From positions 44,853,489 through 44,917,488 of the forward strand of contig NC_061119.1 of NCBI RefSeq assembly GCF_002878395.1: DNA of 64,000 bases, read 5' to 3'. Under the pieces are notes generated by a model. It was not told the DNA's origin. It worked only from the letters and a program-made list of their open reading frames with translations, and searched no databases. This DNA comes from Capsicum annuum (lineage: Eukaryota; Streptophyta; Magnoliopsida; Solanales; Solanaceae). The position numbers and the translations under genes were made by a program. Of the stretch, positions 45,231 to 56,488 are shown one piece after another; position 1 is the first letter of the stretch; every line of letters begins with the position of its first letter.

Positions 45231-47903
45231 AAATTTTTATTCAAATACATATGTTTTATTTGTTTGTCATTGTATATGTATCAAGTGATGTTTGTTTATT
45301 TACAAATATAAATGATAATTTTGTTATACAAATACAAAACGGTACATTTGTATCAAATGATACATTACATATTTCTATATTTTAGAATCAAGAAAATACA
45401 ATTAATGCATTTACTTATTTGTATACAAATACAAATGATAAATTGTACATAGTCACGGCTAAATACAATATGCAATCAACTTACAAATATAAATACAAAT
45501 ACAAAATGATTTTTTAAAAATAAAAAGGTATCGACGAAAATAGAATACAAATACAAGTATAATCCAAATATAATCTAAATATACAAACACAATAAAGCCA
45601 TAATATAAATATAATCCAATATAATATGCAGTCAATTATAAAATGCAAATACAAAATAGTTCTTTAAAATACAAGTGCGAATTATATAAAATATAAATGA
45701 TGGCACAAACTAACAAAATACAAATACAAGCATGAACTATTAAATACAAATACAAATGCGAACTATAAAATATAAATACAAGTGCAAACTTTAAAATACA
45801 AATACAAATACAATTGTATCAATGAATACAAGAATATAAATGGCGGTGTGAATACAAATACGATAAACAATTGTGGCATTTAAGTTATCACTCATGACTT
45901 GTGCTCGATTAGTCATATTTTTTAAAAATATAAAAAATATAAAATAGAACAAACAAAATGATAAAGAAAATAAGTACAAAAAAAAATTAAAAAAATCAAA
46001 GAAGAAAAGAAAAGAAAAGAAGAAAGAGAAATAGAAGTTAGAGATTAAAGAGAGAAAAAAAGAACAAAAACAAAAAGAAAGAAACGAAAAAAATAAAAAT
46101 AGGAAAAATAGAAAAAAGAAGAAGAAAAAAGGGGGAAAACACGAAAAAAATATATAAAAAAAGATAATGGTAGTGTTAGGCAAGAAAATATTCAGCTCAA
46201 CAATATAAGCGTGATTGAGATTTTTTTCTTTTTAAAAATATTGAATTCCATTTTTGGAGCGACTAAATAGGGACTGTATTCATAGTTTATATGAATACAT
46301 ACTATCTGTAAAATCAAATACAATGGGCGTAAATCGAATACAACGGCTATAAATGGTAATTATGTAAAATGTGGCTATGGAAGGTGGGTTTTATAGCAAA
46401 GTGCTACTATTTTTGAAAGATCCCCTTAAGAAATGTATTGACATGTAAAAAGCCCAATAATAATAATAATAATGATAGTAAAAGCTTTGGACAAAATACA
46501 ACATAAAGTAAAAGTTTAGTCATCAAAATACAGCATAAGGATTTCAATAAAATTTATCTGCTGAAAGTCTACTTTGATTTCTTTACTTCCAAGTTAGATG
46601 GTATTCTCAACATTTCTACTACACCATAGGCTAGATGGGTCCGACATTAACTCGTCGGTCAAGCCCCCAATCCAAATTTTCCGCAAGGATTGGAGTCTCT
46701 TTATTCTATTTTAGTATACCAAAGAAGGAACCAAGTATACAATGATTATTTGTATTTCAGGATAGAATCAACCCCGCAACAGAAAAACATCATGTCGGGC
46801 TATAAGCTTTTCAACTCATGCCTTCTTGGTAACCATCTAACTCTCTTAAAGCCCATTTTAGTTCTTTAAAACATGAATCTTCCTAAAAACACATTCTGAT
46901 TCTAAATAGAAATTTCTATATTGGTATCGTCATACCAAGACTTGCAAGCCACACTAGCCATCTCTTTTTTTTTCTCTTTAGCCCTTTCAAAATTGAATCA
47001 TTGACCATAAAAAGGAAATTTAAGAGCCAAGTGGTAAATCTGTTGCAACCATAAGGTAAAATCATCTCTTGTAGATACATATACATATATCCATAACGAA
47101 AATAAGAGTAATGCATAAACCATGTAGTATTCTTCCATCTATTTTCATAAGAAGTGAACAACCAAGTAAAAGAGTCACATTCAAAACCCAATTATTCTCA
47201 CGATATTAAGAAAACCACAATGTTAGTTAAATACACAAATTATCAACCACAATGGAGTTTGAAATTCATGTTTTTTGAAGTAAGTTGGAAATTCATATCC
47301 TATATAGATTCAAGAGTTTAGGAAAAACATATATTTAAAGCCATAAGTAGTAAGGTGATTATAAATACCTTTTAGTGACGAGAATTTGATGAACAATTTA
47401 CCCTTAGAGTCTTATATCTTTGAACTCTAGCTAGTTCTACCTCTTTGTCAATTGGAGAAAGTCAAACTATGATTTGGGTAATTAGGAGTCGTATTTTGTG
47501 ACTTAGGAGTGTTTTAGGATGAATGGAGAACGTTTTAATAGTGTAAAACAATTTAAACCCCCCTAAAATAGGTTAAAACAATGTCCTATCAATGAAAAGA
47601 AAAGCGGGCATGGCGCACGTTTTGAAGTATGGCCTCCCCCTTACGATGCGAGTCCTAATGTGAGCTGTCCCCTCCCACCTCACAGCGTGGGGCCATCATG
47701 TGGGTGAGTTAGTATCCCTATGTGGTGGTCCACGCAGCGTGGGGCTAGTGAATGGGATCCCACTTACGATGCATGGCCCTTTTCATGTTTAAAATCATCT
47801 CTAACACCTCCGAATTCATCCCAGAGTAATTTAAACTCGATCTAGGGGTCACATAGGCTCTTTCTTATCGATATTTAAGCGTTTAAACACTCTGGGCATT
47901 AAA

Positions 47904-47925
47904 TTATCCCCCTTTCGGATCATTC
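47904..47925 (-). other. Polypurine tract of element C
   Basis: CCGAAAGGGGGATAA on the minus strand lies directly before the LTR. Confidence 0.55.
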
Positions 47926-48009
47926 ATCCCTGAATTATGAATTGGGACATGTTTAGCACGATTTAATAAAACACATTATTCGATAAGAGTAAGATTAAGA
48001 TTAATGCCT

Positions 48010-49420
48010 CCCATGACTTCATTCGAAGATTTGAATTATGAGAATATCTAGCATGCATATCATCTTCTGATTCCCATGTAGCTTCCTCTACAGTCTAATT
48101 TTTCCATAATACTTTGATCGAAGCTATCTCTTTGCTTCTCAACTTCCAAACTTGTCTATCCAAAAACTCTATGGGAACCTCTTCATACTATAAGTAGTCT
48201 TTTACTCCAGTATCCTCTATAGGAATAATAAGATAATGATCCCCAACACACTTCTTAAGCATAGACACATGGAAGATGGGCTGGACTGAAGCCAAGCTCA
48301 TTGGAAAATATAGCTCATATGCAATACTAACAATCCTCCTCATAATATGATAAGGACCTATGTAGCAAGGACTGAGCCTTTCCTTCTCCCTAAACCTCAT
48401 AACTACTCCTTTCATAGGGGAGACTTTTAAAAACCCAATCGCCAACGTCAAACTCTAACTCTCTCCATATCACATCTGCGTAAGACTATTAGCGACTTTG
48501 AGTGGTTTTAAGTTTCTTTATTATAACCTTCACTTTCTCAATCACTTGACGCACAAGATCAGGACTGAACAATCTAGTTTTACCTACCTCATACCAACCA
48601 ATTAGTGACCTACACCTTCTACCATATGAGCCTAAAAAAGAGATATCTAAATTCTAGAATTATAACTGTTATTGTAGGCAAACTATACAAGAGGCAAATG
48701 GTCCACCCAACTACCCTTGAATTCAATTACACATGCTCTCAATATATCCTCTAAGTTCTGCATAATGCCTTCTTCCTGCCCATCCATTTTAGGATAGAAC
48801 GCAATGTTAAGATTCACGTGCATACCCAAATTTCACTGAAAAGATCGCAAAAATTGAGAAGAAAATTTTGTACCTTTGTTGGATATTATATAATTAGGAT
48901 CCCTATGCAACCGAACAATCTTCTGAATATATAGCTTGGCATAATCCTCTCCTAAAAAATTGGTTCGTACCGGCAGGAAATGAGCAGACTTGGTCATCCT
49001 GTCAATAATGACCCAAATAGAGTGGTACTGATTTTGGGAATGTGGCAAACCAGTAAAAAAATCCATGTTAATCATCCCCCCCCTCTCTCTCTCTATATAT
49101 ATATATTGGGAGGTACCACCTGGTTTTAATTTGTCAACTTTAACTTGTTGGCAATTTAAACACTTAGCAATAATAATTGCCATATCTCTTTTCATTTTAT
49201 TCCATTGAAATACCTCCTTCATGTCATGATACATTTTAGTAGAACCGGGGTGAACAAAATACTTAAAAATATGGGCCTCCATCAAAATTCTCTCACGATC
49301 CATCAATATCCTAAACGCAAAGTCTCCCTTCATACCATAATATACCATTTCCTTCAATTTCAAATTCCAAAACCTTTTCCTTGCCAACATCCTTCTCGAT
49401 CTGCATCAATATAGGGTCAT
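48010..49420 (-). pseudogene. Element C integrase with chromodomain-like tail (broken)
   Basis: The open frame 48833-49390 holds the zinc-binding entry (HPGSTKMYHDMKEVFQW and CLNCQQVKVDKLKPGG), then the core with INMDFFTGLPHSQNQYHSIW (first Asp). The second catalytic Asp is changed to Asn in IISNKGTKF (normally SDRGTQF). The third position survives as DGQEEG near 48770. The C-terminal domain at 48188-48451 reads FLKVSPMKGVVMRFREKERL, then YIGPYHIMRR and VQPIFHVSMLKKCVGD. In the next frame, YEEVPIEFLDRQVWKLRSKE, IASIKVLWKN and VEEATWESEDDMHARY give a well-preserved chromodomain-like tail. A (CT)n(TA)n microsatellite at about 49083-49107 has replaced codons before the first catalytic Asp without breaking the frame. 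Confidence 0.85.
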
Positions 49421-50019
49421 TATCCTAGTTCTCCTTAACTTCAGCATACAAGGATGACTTAGCCACCTTATGAACGATCACCCCTCCATACTTAGAGTCT
49501 AAGAGTTGGACTCCCAAACTAGTAAGTCGGTGAATATCTTTTACCAGATCCCTATTTTACTTCTCAAGTTGAGAAGGGTGCCCATTTATAACCTGTTAAG
49601 CACATCAACAACAATATTAGCCTTACTTAGATGATAGTGCAAACTCGTGTCATAATCCTTCAATAGCTTAAGCCACTATCTTTTCCTGAGATTCATATCT
49701 TTCTGTGTGTACACATACTGCAAACTTTTATGATCTATGAAGATATCAATGTGAATCCCATATAAGTAATGACACCAAATCTGAAGTGCAAATACCATTG
49801 TCACCAATTTTAGGCCATGGGTGGAGTATTTTTTTCTCATGAACCTTAAGTTACCTTGATTCATAAGATACCACTTTACCATGATGCATAAGAACACAAC
49901 CAAGTCCTACTCGAGATGCATTACAATAAATGTCAAACCCTTTAGTACCTTTGGGAAGTGTAAAAATAGGGGCAGTAGTCGACATGTCTTTTAACCTCTC
50001 GAAACTACTCTCGCAGGCC
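49421..50019 (-). pseudogene. Element C RNase H domain (broken)
   Basis: The open piece 49676-49903 includes HGLKLVTMVFALQIWCHYLY and GIHIDIFIDHKSLQYVYTQK, followed by DMNLRKR. These are the gypsy RNase H landmarks, with IDHKSL keeping the usual DHKSL. Stops lie on both sides. Confidence 0.75.
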
Positions 50020-50880
50020 TCAGACCATAATAACTTTTTTATGAGTCAACCTATTAAATAGAGAGTCTATAAAGGAATTTTTTTTTATAAATCTCCTATT
50101 ATAGACCGGTAGACCCACGAAGATCTTGATATCAGTTGGAGTCGTCGGTTTAGGAAATTTCTTCACTGCTTCAATTTTTTGTGGATCAACCTTAATATCT
50201 TCACTAGAAATAATATGCCCCAAAAAAGTCACAAGTTTAAGCCAAAATTCACACTTGAAAAGTTAGCATACAACTCTCGGTCCTTGAGGGTCTGATGTAT
50301 GATGTGAAGGTGATTGATATGGTCCTCCTCACTTTTGGAGTATGCCAAAATATAAAATGAAGACTATGATGAATAAATCCAAAAACTATTTGAACACCCT
50401 ATTCATAAGATTCATGAAAGTTGCAGGTGCATTAGACAATCCAAAGGAAATAATAAAAAATTTATAATGACCATATCAGGTTCAGAATACCATCTTGGGA
50501 GTTTCAATTTTCCTAAATTTCAACTTGTGATAACCCGAACGAAGGCCTATTTTAGAGAAGTACCTAACACCCTGAAGCTGGTTAAAGAGATCATCAATTC
50601 TTCGAAGAGGGTACTTATTCTTCACTGTGACCTTATTCAACTGACGATAATTTATTTACATATGAGGGGATCCATCTTTCTTTCGCACAAAGAGTACGAG
50701 AGCACCCCAGGGAGAGTCTCTAAGATGGATGAATCCCTTATTAAAGAGATCTTTCAATTGCTCTTTCAGTTCTTTTAGATCCATAAGAGCTAGTCTATGT
50801 GACAAAATGGAAATGGGTTGAGTATTGGGTAAAAAAATAATTCCAAAGTTTATCTCCCTATCTGGGAGAATCCTAGGGAG
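50020..50880 (-). pseudogene. Element C reverse transcriptase (broken, active site destroyed)
   Basis: The N-terminal part in 50656-51036 reads PISILSHRLALMDLKELKEQ, then LKDLFNKGFIHLRDSPWGAL and VLFVRKKDGS. The palm motif near 50345-50400 reads FIIVFILYFGIL where [10 protein letters not shown] is expected: a small deletion and substitutions remove both catalytic aspartates. The thumb/connection part at 50020-50232 gives MTFLGHIISSEDIKVDPQKI. Confidence 0.82.
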
Positions 50881-51161
50881 ATCATCAGAAAAGATTTTGG
50901 AAAACTCATTAACTATAGGTATTGACTGAAATAAGGATCTCTCAATACTAGAATCTTTGACCCAGGCTAGATAGTACAAACAGCATAACAACTTGTGGAC
51001 TCTAAGATAAGATATGAACCTCCCCTTTGGTGACAAGGAATCTCCTTCCCATTCTATTCCTGGTTCATTAAGGAAATGGAAAGTGACATTTCTATTTCTA
51101 CAATCTAGGGTACATAACTAGAGTGGAGCCATTCTATCTGAAAGATTGTATCAAAGTCTAC
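50881..51161 (-). pseudogene. Element C protease end and linker (truncated)
   Basis: Minus-strand frames give DFDTIFQIEWLHSSYV (normally D-V-I-L-G-M-D-W-L), then FLNEPGIEWEGDS, SPKGRFISYLRVHKLLCCLY and VVNEFSKIFSDDLPRILPDR-like sequence leading into reverse transcriptase. The active-site part of the protease is cut off by element D. Confidence 0.7.
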
Positions 51162-54100
51162 TAATGTGTCATGATTTCATAACACTTTTGATGCTTAAAA
51201 CCAGAAATTATACAAGCACTTAGGTCTTTTTTGTTAGAGATGATGTGTTTTGTTTTTTTTAAATAGAAAATAGAGTTAGAAGTAAGTAGCATAAAGAAAG
51301 AAATAAAATTGCCAAGAATCAAAGTTTAGCTTGGACAACGAGTCGTTAGGTGACACTATAACTCATCGTCCAAGGCATAGAGTAACTAGTGAGAAATCTG
51401 AGAAGAAGAATAAAGTTGGCACTGGCTACGACTAGTAGGATCTGACTATGAGTCATTGGAAAGAATGTTCTGAGAAAAAATATGATGAATTCCTAAAAGT
51501 ATTCAAGTCCGAGACAAGTAGAAAAGATGCAGGTGACAAGTTATAGCATCTGATTATGACTTATCGTAACGATCATTATAGTCATTTGGAGAAAAGACCT
51601 ACAAGCTGAAAACTCACTGGAGAGGCAACGAATTTGTCCAACAACTTATAGGGAGATATGAAAAATCATAACCAAAGATTGTTGAAGCCAGGATATGGAA
51701 CTGACAATGTGTAATGCCCCGAGTCTGCACCCCGAATGTCACACCATACTTACGACCCCGAAGGACCACAAGCTATCCCATTACTGGTACCTGCTGCAAT
51801 TACTGAATAATAACACTGTAATAATGCAAAAATTAGGTTGAATCTACCATATGGTTCATAACTGAAATTAACTACTAAAAAATAAATTCTAAAATTGGTC
51901 ATCTGTTTGAAATAGTCTAGTTTGAAAGCCTCTAACTGTGTGAAGGTGGAGTTGATGGGACAAGCCCCCAACTAACTTCGACTACTGAAAGATAAACTAA
52001 AATACTAAAGTGATGACTATGTCCTTGAACTATGAATACTCACCACTAAATCTGCTGCTGATAATCTAGGCTGGTAAGTATGGTCAGGAGCCCGTACATC
52101 TGAACCTATGATATAAGACATCATAGCACAAAAGAAAGGTATGCATCAGTACTTTTAATTTACTAGTATCCTAGGTGAGGTAAGGCTGAATGCACGGGTT
52201 CATATGCATGAACAATAACTGACTAAATAATATGAATATAATTGGATGAGAGTACATGTATGATTGAAACTACTGAAGTACTGATTATGCAATACTTTGC
52301 ACATAACTACATATACTGTAACAGAGATCATACTAATACTGGATACTGAGTTCTAATAACTAAATAACTTTTATCTGAGTTTTTCTAACAGCTGTATTAC
52401 TGATAGCTAGGTGACTATTTCTGACGGTCCTGATCCTGTAGAACTAGATTGAGTTCCATACTGAGCTAGGTGACTGTGTCTGACAGTCCTAATTCTAAAA
52501 ATTGAACTAAGGTTTTATACTGAGTCTGGAACTAAAACTGTAACTGTGGGAGTATTCATTTAACTGACATAGCCCAATTATAAATTGAGATGGGGTCCAA
52601 CCTGTGACCCCAATTGGAAGGGTGTTAGCACCTTGCCAAGGGATACTAACAATGGTTGTGATTTAACCCTCTCTGGCAGAAAGACATTTCATCAACCCTC
52701 ACTGCAGGAAAACTCGTATGAGATGTATCAACCCTAGTCTATTGGGAAGATATCTTAACCCACGCTATCTACATAGTTCTGTAATGCAAGGATTGCTACT
52801 AAGGGTCAAACCCTTTTCTGACAGGAATACCCCCATCCCTGGGTTCGCTCGGTTTTGATTCCTACTCCTAACTGAATAAACACTAAACTGATTTCTAGAC
52901 TTTATTAGGCTTGATTGAACTATTACTAATTGTGCTAATTGACTAAACTAGACTGAGTTCATTGAGTTCTGTTAACTGACTGAATACACTATTCATGATA
53001 CTGAGTTGAACTGGACTGATACTAAGTTTCCTAAGTTCTATAGCTGACTGAGTACTACTGTTCATGATATTACTGAGACTATTCTGTAACTTCTGTAGCT
53101 CTAGGTAAACAACTATATTTTTAGGTATTGAATACCCCCATGACTCGATAGCATTAAATGTAAAACATGGCATGGTCATACTAGCATAACAATAATATCT
53201 TGTCAACAATGCTTTCATTTAGAAATTTTGTCAAACACTTAATAGGCATGAACTTATGCATATACTACTATAACATGATTTCACTATGCAACTCACATGA
53301 GTATTATATCAAACATTTGGGAAGCATAGTCTTTGCATATAGTGATGAGCAACATATAGGTATCATGATTACAAATACCAACTTACACATTTAAGGAGTT
53401 TTTGACATCAATCCATATAACATTACACACATGTTAATTAATTCACATTAAAACTCATAATTCCTCATGAATTAAATCCCAACTAATATTATAATCATGA
53501 ATACAATCAAATTCAACATAAAATTTATGAAAGAAACCAACTTGTAGTTTATAGAGGGTTCTTGAACACCAAGGGTGGAAGGAAAACCTTGGATGAACAC
53601 CTAACATACCTCAGAAATCAAATTCGTAAAGATTGGTGGTGTGTTCTTGAAGCTTAGACTTGGAATTAGATGCCCTAGGGCTTTGTTCTTAAGAGAATTT
53701 GAGAATAAAGAATGAATTTTGACTCTATAGTGGCTAAATATCGTGTTTTAGGGATGAATAAAAGTGAGAAAATTGACCTAAATACCCCTCTAGATGCGAA
53801 ATTAAAAGAGGAAAAACTGTGCCCAGTGACTCGTAGGACGATGCACCAAATCGATGGTGTCGACATGATGGTCAATGTACCGCATCGAGTTCGTGTTGGG
53901 TCACTGGAATTTGCACTCTGACGGTGGAAAAATATCCATCGACGTGATGATTGACGTGATGCATCGACTTCGCATCGACCCACTATTTTGGTCACCCAAA
54001 TACATTTTAAATAAGGTTCAAAAAATCCAAAACTCACCCAAAGTCACCTATGGACACACCTGATCATCATGCCAATCCAAGGATTGATATTTTAAGATCA

Positions 54101-55255
54101 TAAGGGTTGTAAAATAAGATCGCTAACTTAAGAAGGAAAAAATGATTCTAAGTATAAACACTTAGCTGCAATATGTAAGTCTGGGACCTCTTTTCATGCT
54201 CTAAAGGACTGAGTTAAGCTAGGATTTTTTGGGGTCTTACACAATGAGTCACCATTAGTCCAGTCGACTAGTTACCTGAGGCGTTATCACTGCCGACCTT
54301 ATTTTCCTATTTCATTATAGATAGTATTTTTAGGTTTTATTTTGTAACTGTAAATGCCCATTGGATTTTTTTTATATTAGTTTACTCACTCTTTATACTT
54401 ACAACACTATATTAATTCTGAGATTTCAATTTTTATCTTGGAATCTATTGTTCTTGATTTTTATGGTTGGATATTATTTGAGATTCTAGATTTTATTCTT
54501 CAATTATTGTAAGATTATTCATATGCTTCCTTTCATGAATTCAATGGATGTTATTGCAAACATGAGCGGCTAAGAACCTCCTAACTAGGGTATGTGAATC
54601 CTGATGGAATAACAAAGTAAATGAAGTGCAAAGTCGGTGTTGATTGCTGTTCTTGCATGTATTGTGATTTTCTTCAGTTTGATTTCTTTCTTAATGATTG
54701 TAGAAGTTAAGAACCTTCCTGTATTCGACGCCATATCTATAAGAGAGGTTGAAATTAGGGAAAAAGGATCTCAACAGTAATTTGAAGGTATCAACCTTCA
54801 TCTAATTAACTTGAGACCCAAAAAATAATAGTTAATCTGGGATCCATGAGAAGGATTAGTAAGGTGACACTCCGAGACTCAAAGTTTGATGAGTGAAATT
54901 TACCAAAAGCGTTCACAAGATGGTTGGTGATACATATCTTGCTAAATTTTGCAGGTAGGGCATCAAGAGAGTTGGACGATCATGATAATTTTGAAAAGTT
55001 AGGAAGTCAAGGGCAACATAGTCCTAGAATTCAACTTATCTTGATTTCAAACTAAAGTGATTAAGATTTGTTACTATGGTTACTGTTCTCAAAAAATCCC
55101 CTCGTTAACTTTTTTGTATTTTTTTTGGCTATTTCAACCAATTTGTGTTAAAGATTCGGCCTATTCCCGGTGGGTTCGACCCCAACCTTTGTTAGGTTAT
55201 ATATTTGACAGCGACTACATTATACTTATTGGAGGTGTAATCTTGGGTGAAATCA
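51162..55255 (+). repeat. Element D 5' LTR, split by a solo LTR
   Basis: The outer pieces 51162-51709 and 54247-55255 (1557 bp together) correspond to the element F LTR of about 1600 bp. The first bases, TAATGTGTCATG, align with TGATGTGCCATG of F. The end GGTGGGTTCGACCCCAAC near 55168 and TTGGGTGAAATCA mark the R/U5 end. The U3 motif cluster, with CGAGTCGT, lies at about 51330-51660. Confidence 0.72.
51710..54241 (-). repeat. Solo LTR of the chromovirus family, in element D 5' LTR
   Basis: These 2532 bp run from TGTAATGCCCCGAGTCTG to GGGGTCTTACA, with a perfect 5-bp target duplication CAATG at 51705-51709 and 54242-54246. It aligns with LTR1-3. The strand is given by that match. The U3 CpG module at about 53815-53990 has GACGATGCACC, TCGATGGTGTCGACATGATG and CATCGACGTGATG. 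No internal region is left, so it formed by LTR-LTR recombination. Confidence 0.88.
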
Positions 55256-55260
55256 AATTT

Positions 55261-55277
55261 TGAATCATTGTCGAGAA
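55261..55277 (+). other. Degraded primer-binding site of element D
   Basis: TGAATCATTGTCGAGAA lies five bases after the LTR and resembles the Asp-type site TGGCGCCGTTGTCGGGG, with several transitions. Confidence 0.45.
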
Positions 55278-55329
55278 ATACAGTTATGGATTGATTAATT
55301 ATAGTTGTTGAGGTTGTTGGTTTTTTTTG

Positions 55330-56483
55330 CTATTCTTGAGGCGTACGCTGATATATGCCTAGTACTTGGAGTCAAGAAAATCACTTAATACCACTTGTTA
55401 TTGAGTTTGAGAGGACCTTACGATAGAATCATAATATAGAAAAGCTGGAGCATAGGGTTCATGACGACTCTAATAGATTTGCCACCACCATATGGTGTAT
55501 AAAAAATAATCGTGCAGACTAATGCTCATTTATTGGCTAAGGATAATGCAAGGAGGGACGTTGCTTCCTTTTATGCTAATCAAAAGAAAAGAGTAACACT
55601 GGAAGAAGAGCGTCGATCAACACTCGATAGAGCTAGAAGAGATAGAGATCAAGCATCCTCATTTTTTTTTTGTATTTGCCAGTGTTTGATGATCTAAATC
55701 AAGATTTGGGGTATGTTGAGCCTGTCAAGATAGGACCTATCATTCCTCCTTAATTTCCCCAAGGGGTGAAGTTTGATATTACTAGTGTTATGATTCAGTT
55801 GCTTAATCTAAAAAATCTGTTTGCTAGTTTGCCGACTGATGGAGCAAACATGTACATCATGAATTTCATTCGGATCTGCATATCGTATAATTTACCTAGG
55901 TTAAGTCAAGAAAATTTAAGACTCAGGTTGTTCCTATTCTCTCTTACTAGAGAAGTGACATTATGATTAGGGAACTACCTTATGGGTCCATTACTAATTA
56001 GAATGAGTTGCGGAAACTATTCTTGGACCAATTCTTCTTGACTTCTAGAATATTACAGTTGAAGGATGAGATTTATAATTTTAGGTAACTACAATCTGAG
56101 GTATTGTATGAGACATGGTTAAGCTTCAAGAAGAATTTTATTACTGTGCCTAATTATAGAATTTTGGGAAGAAACATGCTCGAGATATTATATAAAGCCC
56201 TGAATGTGAACACCAAAGTTGTTGTTGATACTAATACTGGTGGGGCTTTCATGAGCCTTCATTGGGAGATAGATGCAGAGATATTAGAACAGGTATCTAA
56301 TACCATTTGAGGGTGGAACACTCGAGAGGTAGAAAAAAGAGATGACATATATGTTATGGCTGATTTTAGTAAGCAGAGAGCCCTAAGTAATATGGTGGCT
56401 TAAAAGGTTGCATAGTTGAAGAAGGAGATTAGGCTTCTTGCTAAGCAATTTTAAACTATGAATGCAGAGAAAGTGAATGCAGT
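55330..56483 (+). pseudogene. Element D gag, 5' part (broken)
   Basis: The leader frame at 55512-55697 (basic, with EEERRSTLDRARRDRDQ) is followed by the capsid. 55766-55966 reads KFDITSVMIQLLNLKNLFAS, then FIRICISYNLPRLSQENLRL and RLFLFSLTREV. 56104-56310 gives YETWLSFKKNFITVPNYRI and EILYKALNVNTKVVVDTNTG. These match element F gag (opposite strand) and the general Athila/Tat capsid. It is interrupted at 56488 by a solo LTR and continues at 59698. Confidence 0.78.
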
Positions 56484-56488
56484 GGGTG

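Larger units (their letters stand above)
44715..46440. repeat. AT-rich strand-asymmetric block with 26-bp tandem repeats and central hairpin
   Basis: It opens with about 210 bases of almost pure pyrimidine (44715-44930) and closes with about 270 bases of A/G-rich DNA (45900-46170). Between them are arrays built on ACAAATACAAATGCGAACTA and a perfect 15-bp inverted repeat with a 4-base loop (45197-45230). The open frames at 45200-45385 and 45791-46183 are by-products of composition. It may be an expanded satellite or a large foldback transposon. No transposase is visible. Confidence 0.5.
44370..47903 (-). repeat. Element C 3' LTR (left edge approximate), with AT-rich insertion
   Basis: The right end is clear: GGGCATTAAA (a mutated TTACA-type terminus) at 47903, followed by a minus-strand purine tract. 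Leftward the sequence has LTR texture (CTGGGCCAAGGCCCCGAC near 44674, TCGGTCAAGCCCCCAATCC near 46655). It belongs to a different subfamily from LTR1-3. The CpG-rich U3 module lies at about 47590-47775, with CAGCGTGGGG twice and TTACGATGC twice. The left boundary is only a guess. The AT-rich block at 44715-46440 looks like a later expansion or insertion. Confidence 0.5.
47904..51161 (-). mobile_element. Element C: chromovirus-type gypsy, 5' part displaced by element D
   Basis: Minus-strand pol is present in the order (5' to 3') protease end, reverse transcriptase, RNase H, integrase, chromodomain-like tail, purine tract, LTR. It is related to element A but not identical. At 51161 it stops abruptly at the protease segment DFDTIFQIEWLH, where the LTR of element D starts. 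The protease active site, gag and 5' LTR should lie beyond the D/E block, outside this window. Confidence 0.75.

Noticed and set aside
45791..46183. 130-codon minus-strand frame rich in Phe and Leu
   Set aside because: It is a by-product of the A-rich strand; low complexity, with no domain and no repeat of the frame elsewhere.
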